Positions 40,809 to 49,348 of a stretch of DNA of 64,000 bases are shown here, one piece after another. Below the pieces are notes generated by a model. The model saw nothing but the letters and a program-made list of their open reading frames with translations, made no database searches and was not told the DNA's origin. Both the position numbers and the translations under genes were made by a program. How positions within the stretch are numbered: the stretch's first letter is position 1; every line of letters starts with the position of its first letter. Origin of the DNA: Agromyces sp. CF514 (lineage in GTDB: Bacteria; Actinomycetota; Actinomycetes; Actinomycetales; Microbacteriaceae); assembly GCF_900113185.1 (NCBI RefSeq), contig NZ_FOZD01000001.1, positions 248,001 through 312,000 on the forward strand. Direction: 5' to 3'.

Positions 40809-40837
40809 GTTACCAGGCGTTCGAAATTCAGTTACCA
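40809..40837. promoter_or_regulatory. Direct repeats GTTACCA, candidate tandem-TetR site
   Basis: GTTACCA occurs at 40809-40815 and again at 40831-40837, start to start 22 bp, two helical turns apart on the same face. They lie in the divergent spacer between the tandem TetR gene and the transporter gene. Direct rather than inverted repeats would suit a regulator with covalently linked heads; this is inference. Confidence 0.35.
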
Positions 40838-40905
40838 ATCGGTCGGATTTGATGTACCCTCGTGCGAGAGCCAAAGACGGCTCGGTTTTCGCGGAAGGAA
40901 ATCCC

Positions 40906-42222
40906 ATGACAGAGTCGTCGCTCATCACCCCGGGCGCACCCGGCCCCGAACTGCCCGGAGCCGCCGACAGCACCGGCGCGGCCGGCCAGACGGGCAAGAC
41001 CCCTCGGGGCTACATCCCCACGCTCGCGCTCTCGAACTTCGGCCTCTACATGGCCCTGCTCACGCCCGTGCTGGTCTCGCTCGCCTTCAAGGTGCAGCAC
41101 ATCACCGACTCGCCCGAGGCGGCGACCAACGCGCTCGGCCTCATCATGGGCGTCGGCGCGCTCTTCGCCCTCGTCTGCAACCCGCTCGTCGGCCGCCTCT
41201 CCGACCGCACCGTCTCGCGCTTCGGCATGCGTCGCCCGTGGATGCTCGGCGGCGTGCTCGTCGGCCTCGCCGCCTTCGCCCTCATCGGCGTCGCGACCGA
41301 CGTCTGGATCGTGCTGCTCGCCTGGTGCATCGTGCAGGCGTCGCTGAACGGCGTCATGGCGGCCTCGACCGCGACCGTGCCCGACCAGGTGCCCGTCAAC
41401 TCGCGCGGCAAGGTCTCGGGCATCATCGGGCTGACGACCCCGCTCGGCATCCTCGGCGGCAGCTTCCTCGTGAACTTCCTCGCCGACGACCTCACCCGGT
41501 TCGTGGTGCCCGGCCTCATCGCCGCCGTCTTCGTGACGATCTTCGTCTTCGTGCTGAAGGACCGCGTGCTCGCCGAGAAGCCCGCCGAGCGCTACGGCGT
41601 CAAGGAGTTCTTCGGCTCGTTCGTCTTCAACCCGCGCAAGCACCCCGACTTCGGCTGGACCTGGCTCACCAAGTTCCTCATCATGTTCGGCTACGCCGGC
41701 ATCGCCACGTTCCTGCCCTTCTACCTGACCGAGCAGTTCGGCCTCAGCGAGCAGGACGCGATCGGCACGATCCTCATGGCGAACCTCGCGTCGATGGCGG
41801 CCATGGCGCTCTCGGGCCCCATCGGCGGCATCCTCTCCGACAAGATCGGCAAGCGCCGTCCGTTCGTCGCCGTCGCCGGCGGCGTCATGGTGCTCGGCCT
41901 CGTCGTGCTCGCGTTCGCCCCCAGCATCCCCGTGGTGCTCGTGGCGCAGGCGATCATCGGGTTCGGCGCCGGCTCGTTCATGTCGGTCGACACCGCCCTC
42001 GCCACCCAGGTGCTGCCGAACCAGAAGGACACCGCGAAGGACCTCGGCGTGCTGAACATGGCCAACGCGCTGCCGCAGTCGATCGCCCCCGTCGTCGCCC
42101 CGGCCATCATCGCCTTCGGTGCCACCACGTCGCTCGGCGGCTACAGCACCTTCTACCTCTTCGGCGCACTCGTGGCCCTCGCGGGCGCCGTCCTCGTCTA
42201 CCGAATCAAGGGAGTGAAGTAA
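40906..42222 (+). CDS. MFS/GPH-type sugar transporter
   Basis: 438 residues from an ATG with GGAAGGAA upstream. About twelve membrane helices follow a ~40-residue soluble N-terminus. LVCNPLVGRLSDRTVSRFGMRRPWML and the matching loop GGILSDKIGKRRPFV in the second half are MFS signatures, with a GPH flavour in the first. It is followed after 4 nt by the GH3 beta-glucosidase gene, so it probably imports a beta-glucoside or its disaccharide. Control by the divergent tandem TetR is likely. Confidence 0.86.
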   Translation: MTESSLITPGAPGPELPGAADSTGAAGQTGKTPRGYIPTLALSNFGLYMALLTPVLVSLAFKVQHITDSPEAATNALGLIMGVGALFALVCNPLVGRLSDRTVSRFGMRRPWMLGGVLVGLAAFALIGVATDVWIVLLAWCIVQASLNGVMAASTATVPDQVPVNSRGKVSGIIGLTTPLGILGGSFLVNFLADDLTRFVVPGLIAAVFVTIFVFVLKDRVLAEKPAERYGVKEFFGSFVFNPRKHPDFGWTWLTKFLIMFGYAGIATFLPFYLTEQFGLSEQDAIGTILMANLASMAAMALSGPIGGILSDKIGKRRPFVAVAGGVMVLGLVVLAFAPSIPVVLVAQAIIGFGAGSFMSVDTALATQVLPNQKDTAKDLGVLNMANALPQSIAPVVAPAIIAFGATTSLGGYSTFYLFGALVALAGAVLVYRIKGVK

Positions 42223-42226
42223 CACC

Positions 42227-44044
42227 ATGACCGACACCATCGAGACCACGGATGCCGCGGCATCCGCAGATCGCCCCGTCGACCCGACCTACCGCGACGC
42301 GTCGCTGTCCGTCGACGAGCGCGTCGAGAACCTGCTCGGCCAGATGACGCTCGAGGAGAAGGCCGGGCTCTTCTTCCAGACCATGATCGCGATGAGCCAG
42401 GACGGCGAGCTCGCCGAGGCGAACCCGATGTTCGGGCTGCCGTCGAACGAGGACCAGGTCATCGGCAAGGGCATGACGCACTTCAACGTGCTCGGCTCAG
42501 CGCCGTCGGCCGAGCTCATGGCGAAGTGGCACAACACGCTCCAGGAACTCGCCGCGTCGACCCGCCTCGGCATCCCCGTGACGATCTCGACCGACCCGCG
42601 CCACTCGTTCAGCGACAACCCGCTCGCGGGCATGCTCTCCGGCCCGTTCTCGAGCTGGCCCGAGACCATCGGCCTCGCGGCGATCCGCGACGAGGCGCTC
42701 GTCGAGCGCTTCGGCGACATCGCTCGCCAGGAGTACACCGCCGTCGGCATCCGCGTCGCGCTGCACCCGCAGATCGACCTCGCCACCGAGCCGCGCTGGG
42801 GCCGTCAGGTCGCGACGTTCGGCGAGGACGCCGAGCTCACGGGCAAGCTGGGCGCCGCCTACATCCGCGGATTCCAGGGCGCGTCGTTCGGCCCGGGCTC
42901 CGTCTCGACCATGACGAAGCACTTCCCGGGCGGCGGCCCCCAGATGGACGGCGAAGACGCGCACTTCGAGCACGGCCGCGAACAGGTCTACCCCGGCGGC
43001 GAGTTCGAGCTGCACCTGAAGCCGTTCGAAGACGCCTTCGCGGCCGGCACCCGCCAGATCATGCCTTACTACGGCATGCCCGTCGGCACCGAGTACGAGG
43101 AGGTCGGATTCGGCTTCAACAAGTCGGTCGTCACGGGCCTGCTGCGCGAGCGCTACGGCTTCGAGGGCATCGTGTGCACCGACTGGGGTCTCATCAGCGA
43201 TGCCGAGATCTTCGGCGAGCCGTTCCCGGCACGCGCCTGGGGCGTCGAGCACCTCACGCCGCGCGAGCGCGTGATCAAGGTGCTCGAGGCGGGCGTCGAC
43301 CAGTTCGGCGGCGAGGCGATCCCCGAGCTGCTCGTCGAGCTCGTCGAGGCCGGCGACATCAGCGAGGAGCGCCTGGATGTCTCGGCCCGCCGCCTGCTGC
43401 GCGAGAAGTTCGTGCTCGGCCTCTTCGACCAGCCCTACGTCGACGTCGAGCACGCCGGTCGCGTCGTCGGCTCCGAGGAGTTCGTCGCCGCCGGTGAGGC
43501 CGCGCAGCGCGCCTCGATCACGGTGCTGACGAACACGGCGACGGATGCCGGTGCGCCGACGCTGCCCCTGGCGCGCGGACTTCGCCTGTACGTCGAGGGC
43601 ATCGACGAGGAGGTGGCCGCCGAGTACGGCACCGTCGTCGAGACCCCGGTCGAAGCGGATGTCGCGGTGATCCGCACGCACGCCCCGTTCGAGGTGCGCT
43701 CGTCGACGTTCGAGAACTTCTTCCACCAGGGCTCGCTCGCCTTCACCGACGAGGCCGTCGCGCACCTGCGCGAGGTCGCGGCGGCCGTGCCGACCGTGAT
43801 CGACGTGCACCTCGACCGCCCGGCGATCCTCACGCCGTTCGTCGACGACGCCGCGGCGATCGTCGGCAACTACGGCGCCAGCGCTCGCGCGGTGCTCGAC
43901 GTGCTCACCGGCGCGGCCGAGGCGAAGGGCAAGCTGCCGTTCGACCTGCCGTCGAGCATGGCCGCCGTCGAGGCGAGTCGCGAAGACGTGCCGTTCGACA
44001 CGAAGGACCCGCTGTTCCGCTTCGGCCACGGGATCAGCCTGTAG
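42227..44044 (+). CDS. Glycoside hydrolase family 3 beta-glucosidase
   Basis: 605 residues, shorter than typical 700-850-residue GH3 enzymes because the C-terminal fibronectin-like domain is absent. The (beta/alpha)8 domain contains TMTKHFPGGGPQ (substrate-binding KHF) and the nucleophile Asp319 in GIVCTDWGLI. The alpha/beta sandwich follows from ~420. No signal peptide is present, so it hydrolyses imported glycosides in the cytoplasm. The N-terminal TTDAAAS is encoded over a copy of the palindrome at 42250-42265. Confidence 0.92.
   Translation: MTDTIETTDAAASADRPVDPTYRDASLSVDERVENLLGQMTLEEKAGLFFQTMIAMSQDGELAEANPMFGLPSNEDQVIGKGMTHFNVLGSAPSAELMAKWHNTLQELAASTRLGIPVTISTDPRHSFSDNPLAGMLSGPFSSWPETIGLAAIRDEALVERFGDIARQEYTAVGIRVALHPQIDLATEPRWGRQVATFGEDAELTGKLGAAYIRGFQGASFGPGSVSTMTKHFPGGGPQMDGEDAHFEHGREQVYPGGEFELHLKPFEDAFAAGTRQIMPYYGMPVGTEYEEVGFGFNKSVVTGLLRERYGFEGIVCTDWGLISDAEIFGEPFPARAWGVEHLTPRERVIKVLEAGVDQFGGEAIPELLVELVEAGDISEERLDVSARRLLREKFVLGLFDQPYVDVEHAGRVVGSEEFVAAGEAAQRASITVLTNTATDAGAPTLPLARGLRLYVEGIDEEVAAEYGTVVETPVEADVAVIRTHAPFEVRSSTFENFFHQGSLAFTDEAVAHLREVAAAVPTVIDVHLDRPAILTPFVDDAAAIVGNYGASARAVLDVLTGAAEAKGKLPFDLPSSMAAVEASREDVPFDTKDPLFRFGHGISL
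42250..42265. repeat. 16-bp palindrome inside the GH3 5' end
   Basis: A perfect copy of the recurring motif, eight codons after the GH3 start, read as DAAAS in a non-conserved N-terminal tail. Confidence 0.85.
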
Positions 44045-44050
44045 GACGGT

Positions 44051-44085
44051 GACGGATGCCGCGGCACGCTGCCGCGGCATCCGTC
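44051..44085. terminator. Perfect 16-bp hairpin between convergent genes
   Basis: Arms GACGGATGCCGCGGCA and TGCCGCGGCATCCGTC pair fully around a 3-nt loop. It lies between the GH3 stop (44044, +) and the channel gene stop (44113, -). Confidence 0.75.
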
Positions 44086-44112
44086 GCGTCCGGTCGTCGG
44101 GCTCGCGGGTCG

Positions 44113-45450
44113 TCAGGCGTGCGGGCGGTCGGGATTGCGCACCGAGACCCCGGCCGGCCTGGGCTTGATGAGGAGCTCGGGGGCTTTCGTGACCATGAGC
44201 CAGACCGGCAGCACGATCAGGCAGAGCGGGGCGATCACCGCGACGTCGCCGACGAGGGCGACCCCGATGAAGATCGAGATCCAGCCGTCGCGCGTGGCGG
44301 CCAGCGTGACGCCCATGATGGCGCACGCCACGCCGAGCGAAATCGGCAGGTCGGGGATCACCGCCGAACCGAACAGGCCGAGCGCAGCACCCACGAAGAC
44401 GACCGGGAAGATGCGGCCGCCGCGGAACCCGGCGCTCGCCGCGATGAGCATCGCGACCATCTTGATGCCCGCGAAGGCCGCCAGCTGGCCCGGCGTGTAG
44501 TCGTCGGGGTTCTTGAGCAGCTCACCGGTCTGCTCGAGCCCCTTGAACAGCGTGATCGGACCGCCGAGGACGCCGAGCAGGCCGAGCACCGCGCCGCCCA
44601 GCGTCGTGATGATCAACGGGTTCCGCAGGGCGTGGAACGCGCGATGCACGTACGGGAACACCCATGCTCCGACGATGCCGAGCAGTGCGGCCGCCGCGGC
44701 GATCACGAGTCCGGTGAGCAGGTAGATCGGCTGCAGTGCGCCCATGGGCTCGAGGTGGAAGGCGATGGCCTCGCCGCCCAGCAGGTCCATCGTCGCGGCG
44801 CCCGCGCCGGCGGCTGCGAGGGGCAGGAAGAGCCGATCCCAGAGCGATCCGCCGGACTTCATCGCGCCCACCATGCCGGTGAACACGAGCGCCGCTGCGA
44901 CCGGCGTGCCGAACAGCGCCCCGATCGTCCCGGCGATGGCCAGTGCGGCGATGAGCTGCTGCGGCACCTTCGCAGCTTTGGCGAGCAGCGCCATCGACAG
45001 CGCCGCGTTGATCGCGATGATCGGGTTCTCGGGGCCGAGGCTCACGCCGCCCGCGAGGCCCAGCACCACGACGAGGGCGATCGACGGCAGGGCCTTGAGC
45101 CCGGGGAAGGGCCCGCTGAGCTCGGTCGTCGCCGAGTCGGGCCCGCCGTGGCCCGGCACCAGCCAGACCACGAGGCCCACCGCCGCACCGATCAGGGTGA
45201 GCATGGTGAAGATCCACCACGGCGTCGACTCGTCGGCGCCGAACACCGCGGGCAGGGTCTGCCAGAGGTACGTCTCGAGCAGCCCCGCGACGCTGTTCAG
45301 CACCCAGAGCGTCACGGCCGACCCGACGCCGATGGCGATCGCGGGCACGGACATGACGAGCAGCTGCCGAACGCTCGGCCCGGCGGTCGGCGCCGCGTCC
45401 TGCGTCGCTCCCCGCGCCTCGCTCGGCTCTGATGCTCCGGTGTCGCTCAC
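44113..45450 (-). CDS. ClC-family ion channel/transporter (YfeO-like)
   Basis: 445 residues from a GTG with GGAGGG upstream. About ten or more membrane helices are present. ClC-type selectivity motifs can be seen: GGVSLGPENPIIAINAAL, corresponding to the G-x-E-G-P gate region with a glutamate retained, and ASAGFRGGRIFPVVFVGAALG. ClC proteins carry chloride or exchange it for protons; the YfeO branch also includes presumed fluoride or other anion carriers. The ion is not certain. The N-terminus is a short disordered cytoplasmic tail. Confidence 0.85.
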   Translation of the reverse strand: MSDTGASEPSEARGATQDAAPTAGPSVRQLLVMSVPAIAIGVGSAVTLWVLNSVAGLLETYLWQTLPAVFGADESTPWWIFTMLTLIGAAVGLVVWLVPGHGGPDSATTELSGPFPGLKALPSIALVVVLGLAGGVSLGPENPIIAINAALSMALLAKAAKVPQQLIAALAIAGTIGALFGTPVAAALVFTGMVGAMKSGGSLWDRLFLPLAAAGAGAATMDLLGGEAIAFHLEPMGALQPIYLLTGLVIAAAAALLGIVGAWVFPYVHRAFHALRNPLIITTLGGAVLGLLGVLGGPITLFKGLEQTGELLKNPDDYTPGQLAAFAGIKMVAMLIAASAGFRGGRIFPVVFVGAALGLFGSAVIPDLPISLGVACAIMGVTLAATRDGWISIFIGVALVGDVAVIAPLCLIVLPVWLMVTKAPELLIKPRPAGVSVRNPDRPHA

Positions 45451-45524
45451 GTCGCCCTCCCCGCGTCAGGCCCATCCTGCCCGACCCGCGACCGCGTGCG
45501 CGAGAGCGACGTTCGATTCCGGCG

Positions 45525-45550
45525 GCGACGGATGCCGCGGCATCCGTCGC
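45525..45550. terminator. 26-bp perfect palindrome after the PPOX gene
   Basis: The longest loop-less form of the recurring motif: the 16-bp core at 45530-45545 is extended by GCGAC/GTCGC on both sides with no mismatch. It follows the stop of the minus-strand PPOX gene (45565) and precedes the channel gene start (45450), so it may end the PPOX transcript. Confidence 0.65.
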
Positions 45551-45564
45551 TCGAACCGCCCGCG

Positions 45565-45999
45565 TCAGGTGCGGTCGGCCAGGTCGACCTCGATCGAGAC
45601 GGGCGGACCCCCGCGGTAGTCGCCGTATCGGGCCCACTCGAGCCGGACGAGCACGAGTTCGAACTCGCTCTTCGTGAGGGAGGAGCCGAACCACGGGAAG
45701 GCCGCGCCGTACGCCTCGGCTGCGCGAGCGGCCTCGTCGCTGCCGGGCACGAGCACCTCGGCGACGCCCTGCGCCTGCAGCGTCGTCTTCTCGGCACCGC
45801 CGACCACGATCGCGACGCGACCGTCGCGCCCGAGGTTCGCGATCTTGCGCGAGCCGCCGCGCGCATTGAAGACGAGGTCGCCCCGGTCGGTGGCGGTGAT
45901 GCTGAGGTACGCGGACTGCGGCGCGCCGTCAGGGCCGATCGTGCTGACGACGGCATCGCCGTTGGCGCGGACGTAGGCGATCATCTCCGAGTGATCCAT
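45565..45999 (-). CDS. PPOX-class pyridoxamine 5'-phosphate oxidase-like protein
   Basis: 144 residues with the split-barrel pattern: GDAVVSTIGPDGAPQSAYLS, a strand pair LVFNARGGSRKIANLGRDGRVAIVVGG and a C-terminal WARYGDYRGGPPVS. Such proteins bind FMN, F420 or heme; which one cannot be read here. The ATG at 45999 is set by a TAGCAT element 6 nt upstream and by the conserved N-terminal length. Confidence 0.82.
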   Translation of the reverse strand: MDHSEMIAYVRANGDAVVSTIGPDGAPQSAYLSITATDRGDLVFNARGGSRKIANLGRDGRVAIVVGGAEKTTLQAQGVAEVLVPGSDEAARAAEAYGAAFPWFGSSLTKSEFELVLVRLEWARYGDYRGGPPVSIEVDLADRT

Positions 46000-46005
46000 G
46001 GCCTC

Positions 46006-46011
46006 ATGCTA
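46006..46011 (-). promoter_or_regulatory. -10 element TAGCAT, leaderless spacing
   Basis: TAGCAT (minus strand) ends exactly 6 nt before the ATG at 45999. Confidence 0.45.
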
Positions 46012-46090
46012 GGGCTGCGCACCCCTGGGCCGGACGCCCCGGATAGGCTGTCGGGACGTATGCACTGATCCTCGGGGGGAGGACACGTCG

Positions 46091-47386
46091 ATGCAGACCC
46101 GAATCGCATCGCGACGTTCACGCGTCGCCAGACGAGTCACTGGTGGGGTGATGGCGCTCGCGGGCGTCGCGCTCGTCGTCACGTCCATTCCCGCGGCATT
46201 CGCCGTGCAGGTCGACGACAACACGCCGCTCGACCCGTGCCTCGGCGACGCATGTCCCACCTCATGGAACGTCCCGAACAACGGCGAGGTGACCGGATTC
46301 GACGACGGTGTCAACGTCTTCGTCGGAGGCGACTTCACGGCCGAGCCGTCCGCCGCCGAGACCGAGGGCAACGTCGTCGTGCTCGGCGATGCGACCTTCA
46401 CCACACCGGGTTCGTACAACCTCGGCGTCGCCGGGGTCGGGTCGCGCGTGCCTCCGCCCAGCGGCTCGACGATGCTGACCGTCGGCGGCGACATCGTGGT
46501 CGCACCCGGCACCAACCTCATCGTCGGTGGCGACACCGGGTTCCCGAGCTTCACGTCGATCATCGGCAACGTCGAGTTCGGCGGCTCGAGCAGCGGCAGC
46601 ATCAGCACGCAGCCGGGCGCGACCGTCGCGCAGGGCCCCGGCGCGCAGGCCTTCGCCGAACGCGTGGCGAACATCACGGCGCTGTCGCAGTGCTACGCCG
46701 ACCTCGCCGCCACCGGAACGGTCACCGTCGCAGGCGGCATGGCGACATTCACGGGCGACGGGTCGAGCGCGGTGCAGGTGTTCTCGGTCGACGGCGGACT
46801 CGGCGCCGATCAGGTCGCCGTCACCGGAGTCGACGTGCCTGCCGACTCCACCGTCATCATCAACGTCATGGGCGACGACGCCGACGTCAACGTGAACAGC
46901 TGGTTCATCAACGGATCGAACACCTTCGATCCCACGCGCTCGCAATTCATCGTGACGAACTACCCGGATGCCACGACCGTCGACATCACGGGCGGGGCGC
47001 AGTTGCCCGGCTCGATCCTCGTCGGCAATCCCGCGAGCAGCACGACCATCTCCATCGCGGGCACGAATGGGCGGGTCGAGGTCGCCGGCGACCTGATCCA
47101 CCGGTCGCCGGCGGGGACGGCGACCGGCGTCGAGATGCACGCGTACCCGTTCTCGGGCGCCCAGGACTGCGCCACGCCGATCACCCCGACCCCGACTCCG
47201 ACCCCGACGCCCACTCCGACTCCGGGCCCGACGCCGACTCCCGGGCCGACTCCGACGACGACGCCCACTCCCGCTCCGGGGCTCGCGGAGTCGGGTTCGC
47301 CGGCCGGTGCCCTGCTGGCGGGCGGCGCCGCGCTCATCGCTGCGGGCGCTGTGACGGTGCTCTCGACCCGCCGACGCCGGGCCTGA
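46091..47386 (+). CDS. Secreted cell-wall-anchored protein with choice-of-anchor-A-like domain
   Basis: 431 residues with GGGGGGAGGA upstream of the ATG. A Sec signal peptide with a basic N-region (residues ~1-38, ending IPAAFAVQ) precedes a beta-rich domain of 300 residues: VNVFVGGDFT, LTVGGDIVVAPGTN and GSILVGNPASS recall choice-of-anchor-A and ice-binding-like adhesins. A Pro/Thr repeat (~360-395) leads to LAESGSPAG, a hydrophobic helix and RRRRA. This end is a class E-type sortase signal with Ser in place of the common Thr. The protein should be displayed on the cell wall. The ligand is unknown. Confidence 0.78.
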   Translation: MQTRIASRRSRVARRVTGGVMALAGVALVVTSIPAAFAVQVDDNTPLDPCLGDACPTSWNVPNNGEVTGFDDGVNVFVGGDFTAEPSAAETEGNVVVLGDATFTTPGSYNLGVAGVGSRVPPPSGSTMLTVGGDIVVAPGTNLIVGGDTGFPSFTSIIGNVEFGGSSSGSISTQPGATVAQGPGAQAFAERVANITALSQCYADLAATGTVTVAGGMATFTGDGSSAVQVFSVDGGLGADQVAVTGVDVPADSTVIINVMGDDADVNVNSWFINGSNTFDPTRSQFIVTNYPDATTVDITGGAQLPGSILVGNPASSTTISIAGTNGRVEVAGDLIHRSPAGTATGVEMHAYPFSGAQDCATPITPTPTPTPTPTPTPGPTPTPGPTPTTTPTPAPGLAESGSPAGALLAGGAALIAAGAVTVLSTRRRRA

Positions 47387-47502
47387 GGCGGCGCGGGTGC
47401 CGTCCGGTCGGTCGACCCGACGGCACCCACTCACGGCTCGGTCGTGACTCCGGCGAGTCGGTGACGTCCGAATCGGCGGCGATCGGGGGCCGACCGAACG
47501 TG

Positions 47503-48219
47503 TCAGGCCGTCGCGTCGTCGAGCGGATCGATGAGCGTCGCGTCGGCCGGATCGACGGCCCGCGAGTTGTTGACCCGGCGGTCGACCTCGTAGACCGAGA
47601 TGGTCGACGCGACCTTGTCGGACTCGGCGGCCAGCTGATCGACCATGCGCGCCTTGCCGCCCTCGTCGAGCTTGGCCGGGTCGAGGTACTCGCCCCAGAA
47701 GTCGGCCTCGAGGAACACGGGCATGCGATCGTGCACCTCGCCGGAGGCGTCCTTCGCCTCTCGCGTGATGATCGAGGTCGACACCCGCCACTCGTCGTCG
47801 ACCTTGCGCACCGTGTAGATGCCCGCCGCGGCGAGCAGCGGCCGGTCTCCGTGCAGGAACCAGGCGCGCTTCTTGCCCGGCTCGCCCGTCCACTCGTAGT
47901 AGCCGCGCATCGGCACGAGGCAGCGCGACGACGCGAACGCGCCCTTCCAGAGTCCGTTCGTGGCGACCGTCTCGATGCGGGTGTTGAACTGCGGCCGCTT
48001 CGCGTCTTTGAGGAACGGTGGATGGAAGTTCCAGGCCGCGGCGTCGAGCATTCGCGTGATCTCGCCGGTGTCGCGGTCGGCGCGCTCGCGAACGATCGGG
48101 ATCACCTCGGTCGGCGCGATCGAGTACTGCGGCCGCCAGTCGCGGTAATCGCCGCCTGCTGCCACGAACTCCTGGATCAGTTCGTCGACCTTTGCGTCAT
48201 TCGCGAAGCGCCCGCACAT
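47503..48219 (-). CDS. SRAP-domain protein (YedK/HMCES type)
   Basis: 238 residues. MCGRF sets the start, because the family needs Cys2 exposed after removal of Met to form a thiazolidine with abasic DNA. The other catalytic residues are visible: Asn in FNTRIET, Glu in GYYEW and His in EVHDRMPV. SRAP proteins shield abasic sites in single-stranded DNA at replication forks. The start lies 81 bp from the divergent start of an AlkA-type glycosylase, an enzyme that creates abasic sites. Confidence 0.93.
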   Translation of the reverse strand: MCGRFANDAKVDELIQEFVAAGGDYRDWRPQYSIAPTEVIPIVRERADRDTGEITRMLDAAAWNFHPPFLKDAKRPQFNTRIETVATNGLWKGAFASSRCLVPMRGYYEWTGEPGKKRAWFLHGDRPLLAAAGIYTVRKVDDEWRVSTSIITREAKDASGEVHDRMPVFLEADFWGEYLDPAKLDEGGKARMVDQLAAESDKVASTISVYEVDRRVNNSRAVDPADATLIDPLDDATA

Positions 48220-48299
48220 GCGCCCAGTCTGCACCCGGCCGCCGACATCCGGCCCGTGTTCTGCGGAGGCTGTCAGCGGGCGGGACCAGACTTGAGCCC

Positions 48300-49229
48300 G
48301 TGATCGCGGACCAGGCCATGACGTGGACCCCGCGGCATCCGACCGATCTCGGCAGGACCGTCGGCGTGCTGCGGCGCGGCGCCGGCGACCCCACGTTCCA
48401 CCGGGGTGCCGACGGCTCGTTCTGGCGCACCACGCGCACGCCCTCGGGCGACGCGACGGTGCGGTACTCGCAGGTCGGCGCCGACGAGCTTCGCGCGCAG
48501 GCGTGGGGTCCGGGTGCGGCCGACGCGGTCGCCGAGGCGCCCGTCGTGCTCGGCGACGGTGACGACCCGGCGTCGTTCGACCCGATCATCCCGCTGCTCG
48601 CCGAGGCGCATCGGCGGTTCCCCGGCATCCGCATGCTGCGCACCGGGCGTGTGCTCGAGGCGCTCGTGCCCGCCATCCTCGAGCAGAAGGTCATCACGCT
48701 GCAGGCCCATGATTCTTGGCGTGCCCTCGTGCGCCGGTTCGGCGACGAGGCACCCGGTCCCGTTCCGCCGGGGCTCGGGCGCCCGATGAAGCTGGCACCC
48801 ACGGCCGAGGTCTGGCGACGCATCCCGTCGTGGGAGTGGCATCGCGCCGGCGTCGACCCGCAGCGGTCGCGCACGATCGTGACCGCTGCACGTCACGCCG
48901 CGCGTCTCGAAGAGGCGAGCACCATGAGCCCGACGGATGCCGCGGCGCGCCTCATGGTCATGCCCGGCGTCGGCGTGTGGACCGCCGCCGAGGTCGCCCA
49001 GCGCGCCTTCGGCGATCCCGACGCCCTCGCGGTGGGCGACTACCACCTGGCGAACTACCTGGGCCATGCCCTGTGGGGCCGTGACATGACCGACGACGAG
49101 ATGGTCGAGGCGATGCGGCCGTGGGCCGGGCACCGCCAGCGCGTCGTGCGGCTGCTGGGCGCGGCGGGCGTCGCGGGCAAGCCCAAGCGCGGCCCGCGCA
49201 TGCCCTTCGTCGACCATCGCGCGATCTGA
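48300..49229 (+). CDS. AlkA-type DNA-3-methyladenine glycosylase family protein
   Basis: 309 residues from a GTG start (an ATG at 48318 is an alternative). The helix-hairpin-helix is MVMPGVGVWTAAEVAQRAFG and the catalytic aspartate is Asp247 in VGDYHLANYLGHAL. An upstream LEALVPAILEQKVITLQAHDSW helix is typical of AlkA. It excises alkylated bases to leave abasic sites. A CAGACT lies 7 nt before the GTG, similar to the -10 elements elsewhere but without the initial T. It is divergent from the SRAP gene. Confidence 0.87.
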   Translation: MIADQAMTWTPRHPTDLGRTVGVLRRGAGDPTFHRGADGSFWRTTRTPSGDATVRYSQVGADELRAQAWGPGAADAVAEAPVVLGDGDDPASFDPIIPLLAEAHRRFPGIRMLRTGRVLEALVPAILEQKVITLQAHDSWRALVRRFGDEAPGPVPPGLGRPMKLAPTAEVWRRIPSWEWHRAGVDPQRSRTIVTAARHAARLEEASTMSPTDAAARLMVMPGVGVWTAAEVAQRAFGDPDALAVGDYHLANYLGHALWGRDMTDDEMVEAMRPWAGHRQRVVRLLGAAGVAGKPKRGPRMPFVDHRAI

Positions 49230-49348
49230 CTCCCGCCGACTCCGCCGCGCTCGGATGCGCGGGGCGCGCTCGGATACGCTGAGCGTCGCCGCGTCGGTGC
49301 GTCGCGGCATCCGTAGAGCCCACCCGAAGTCAGTTCGAGAGGACGCCG

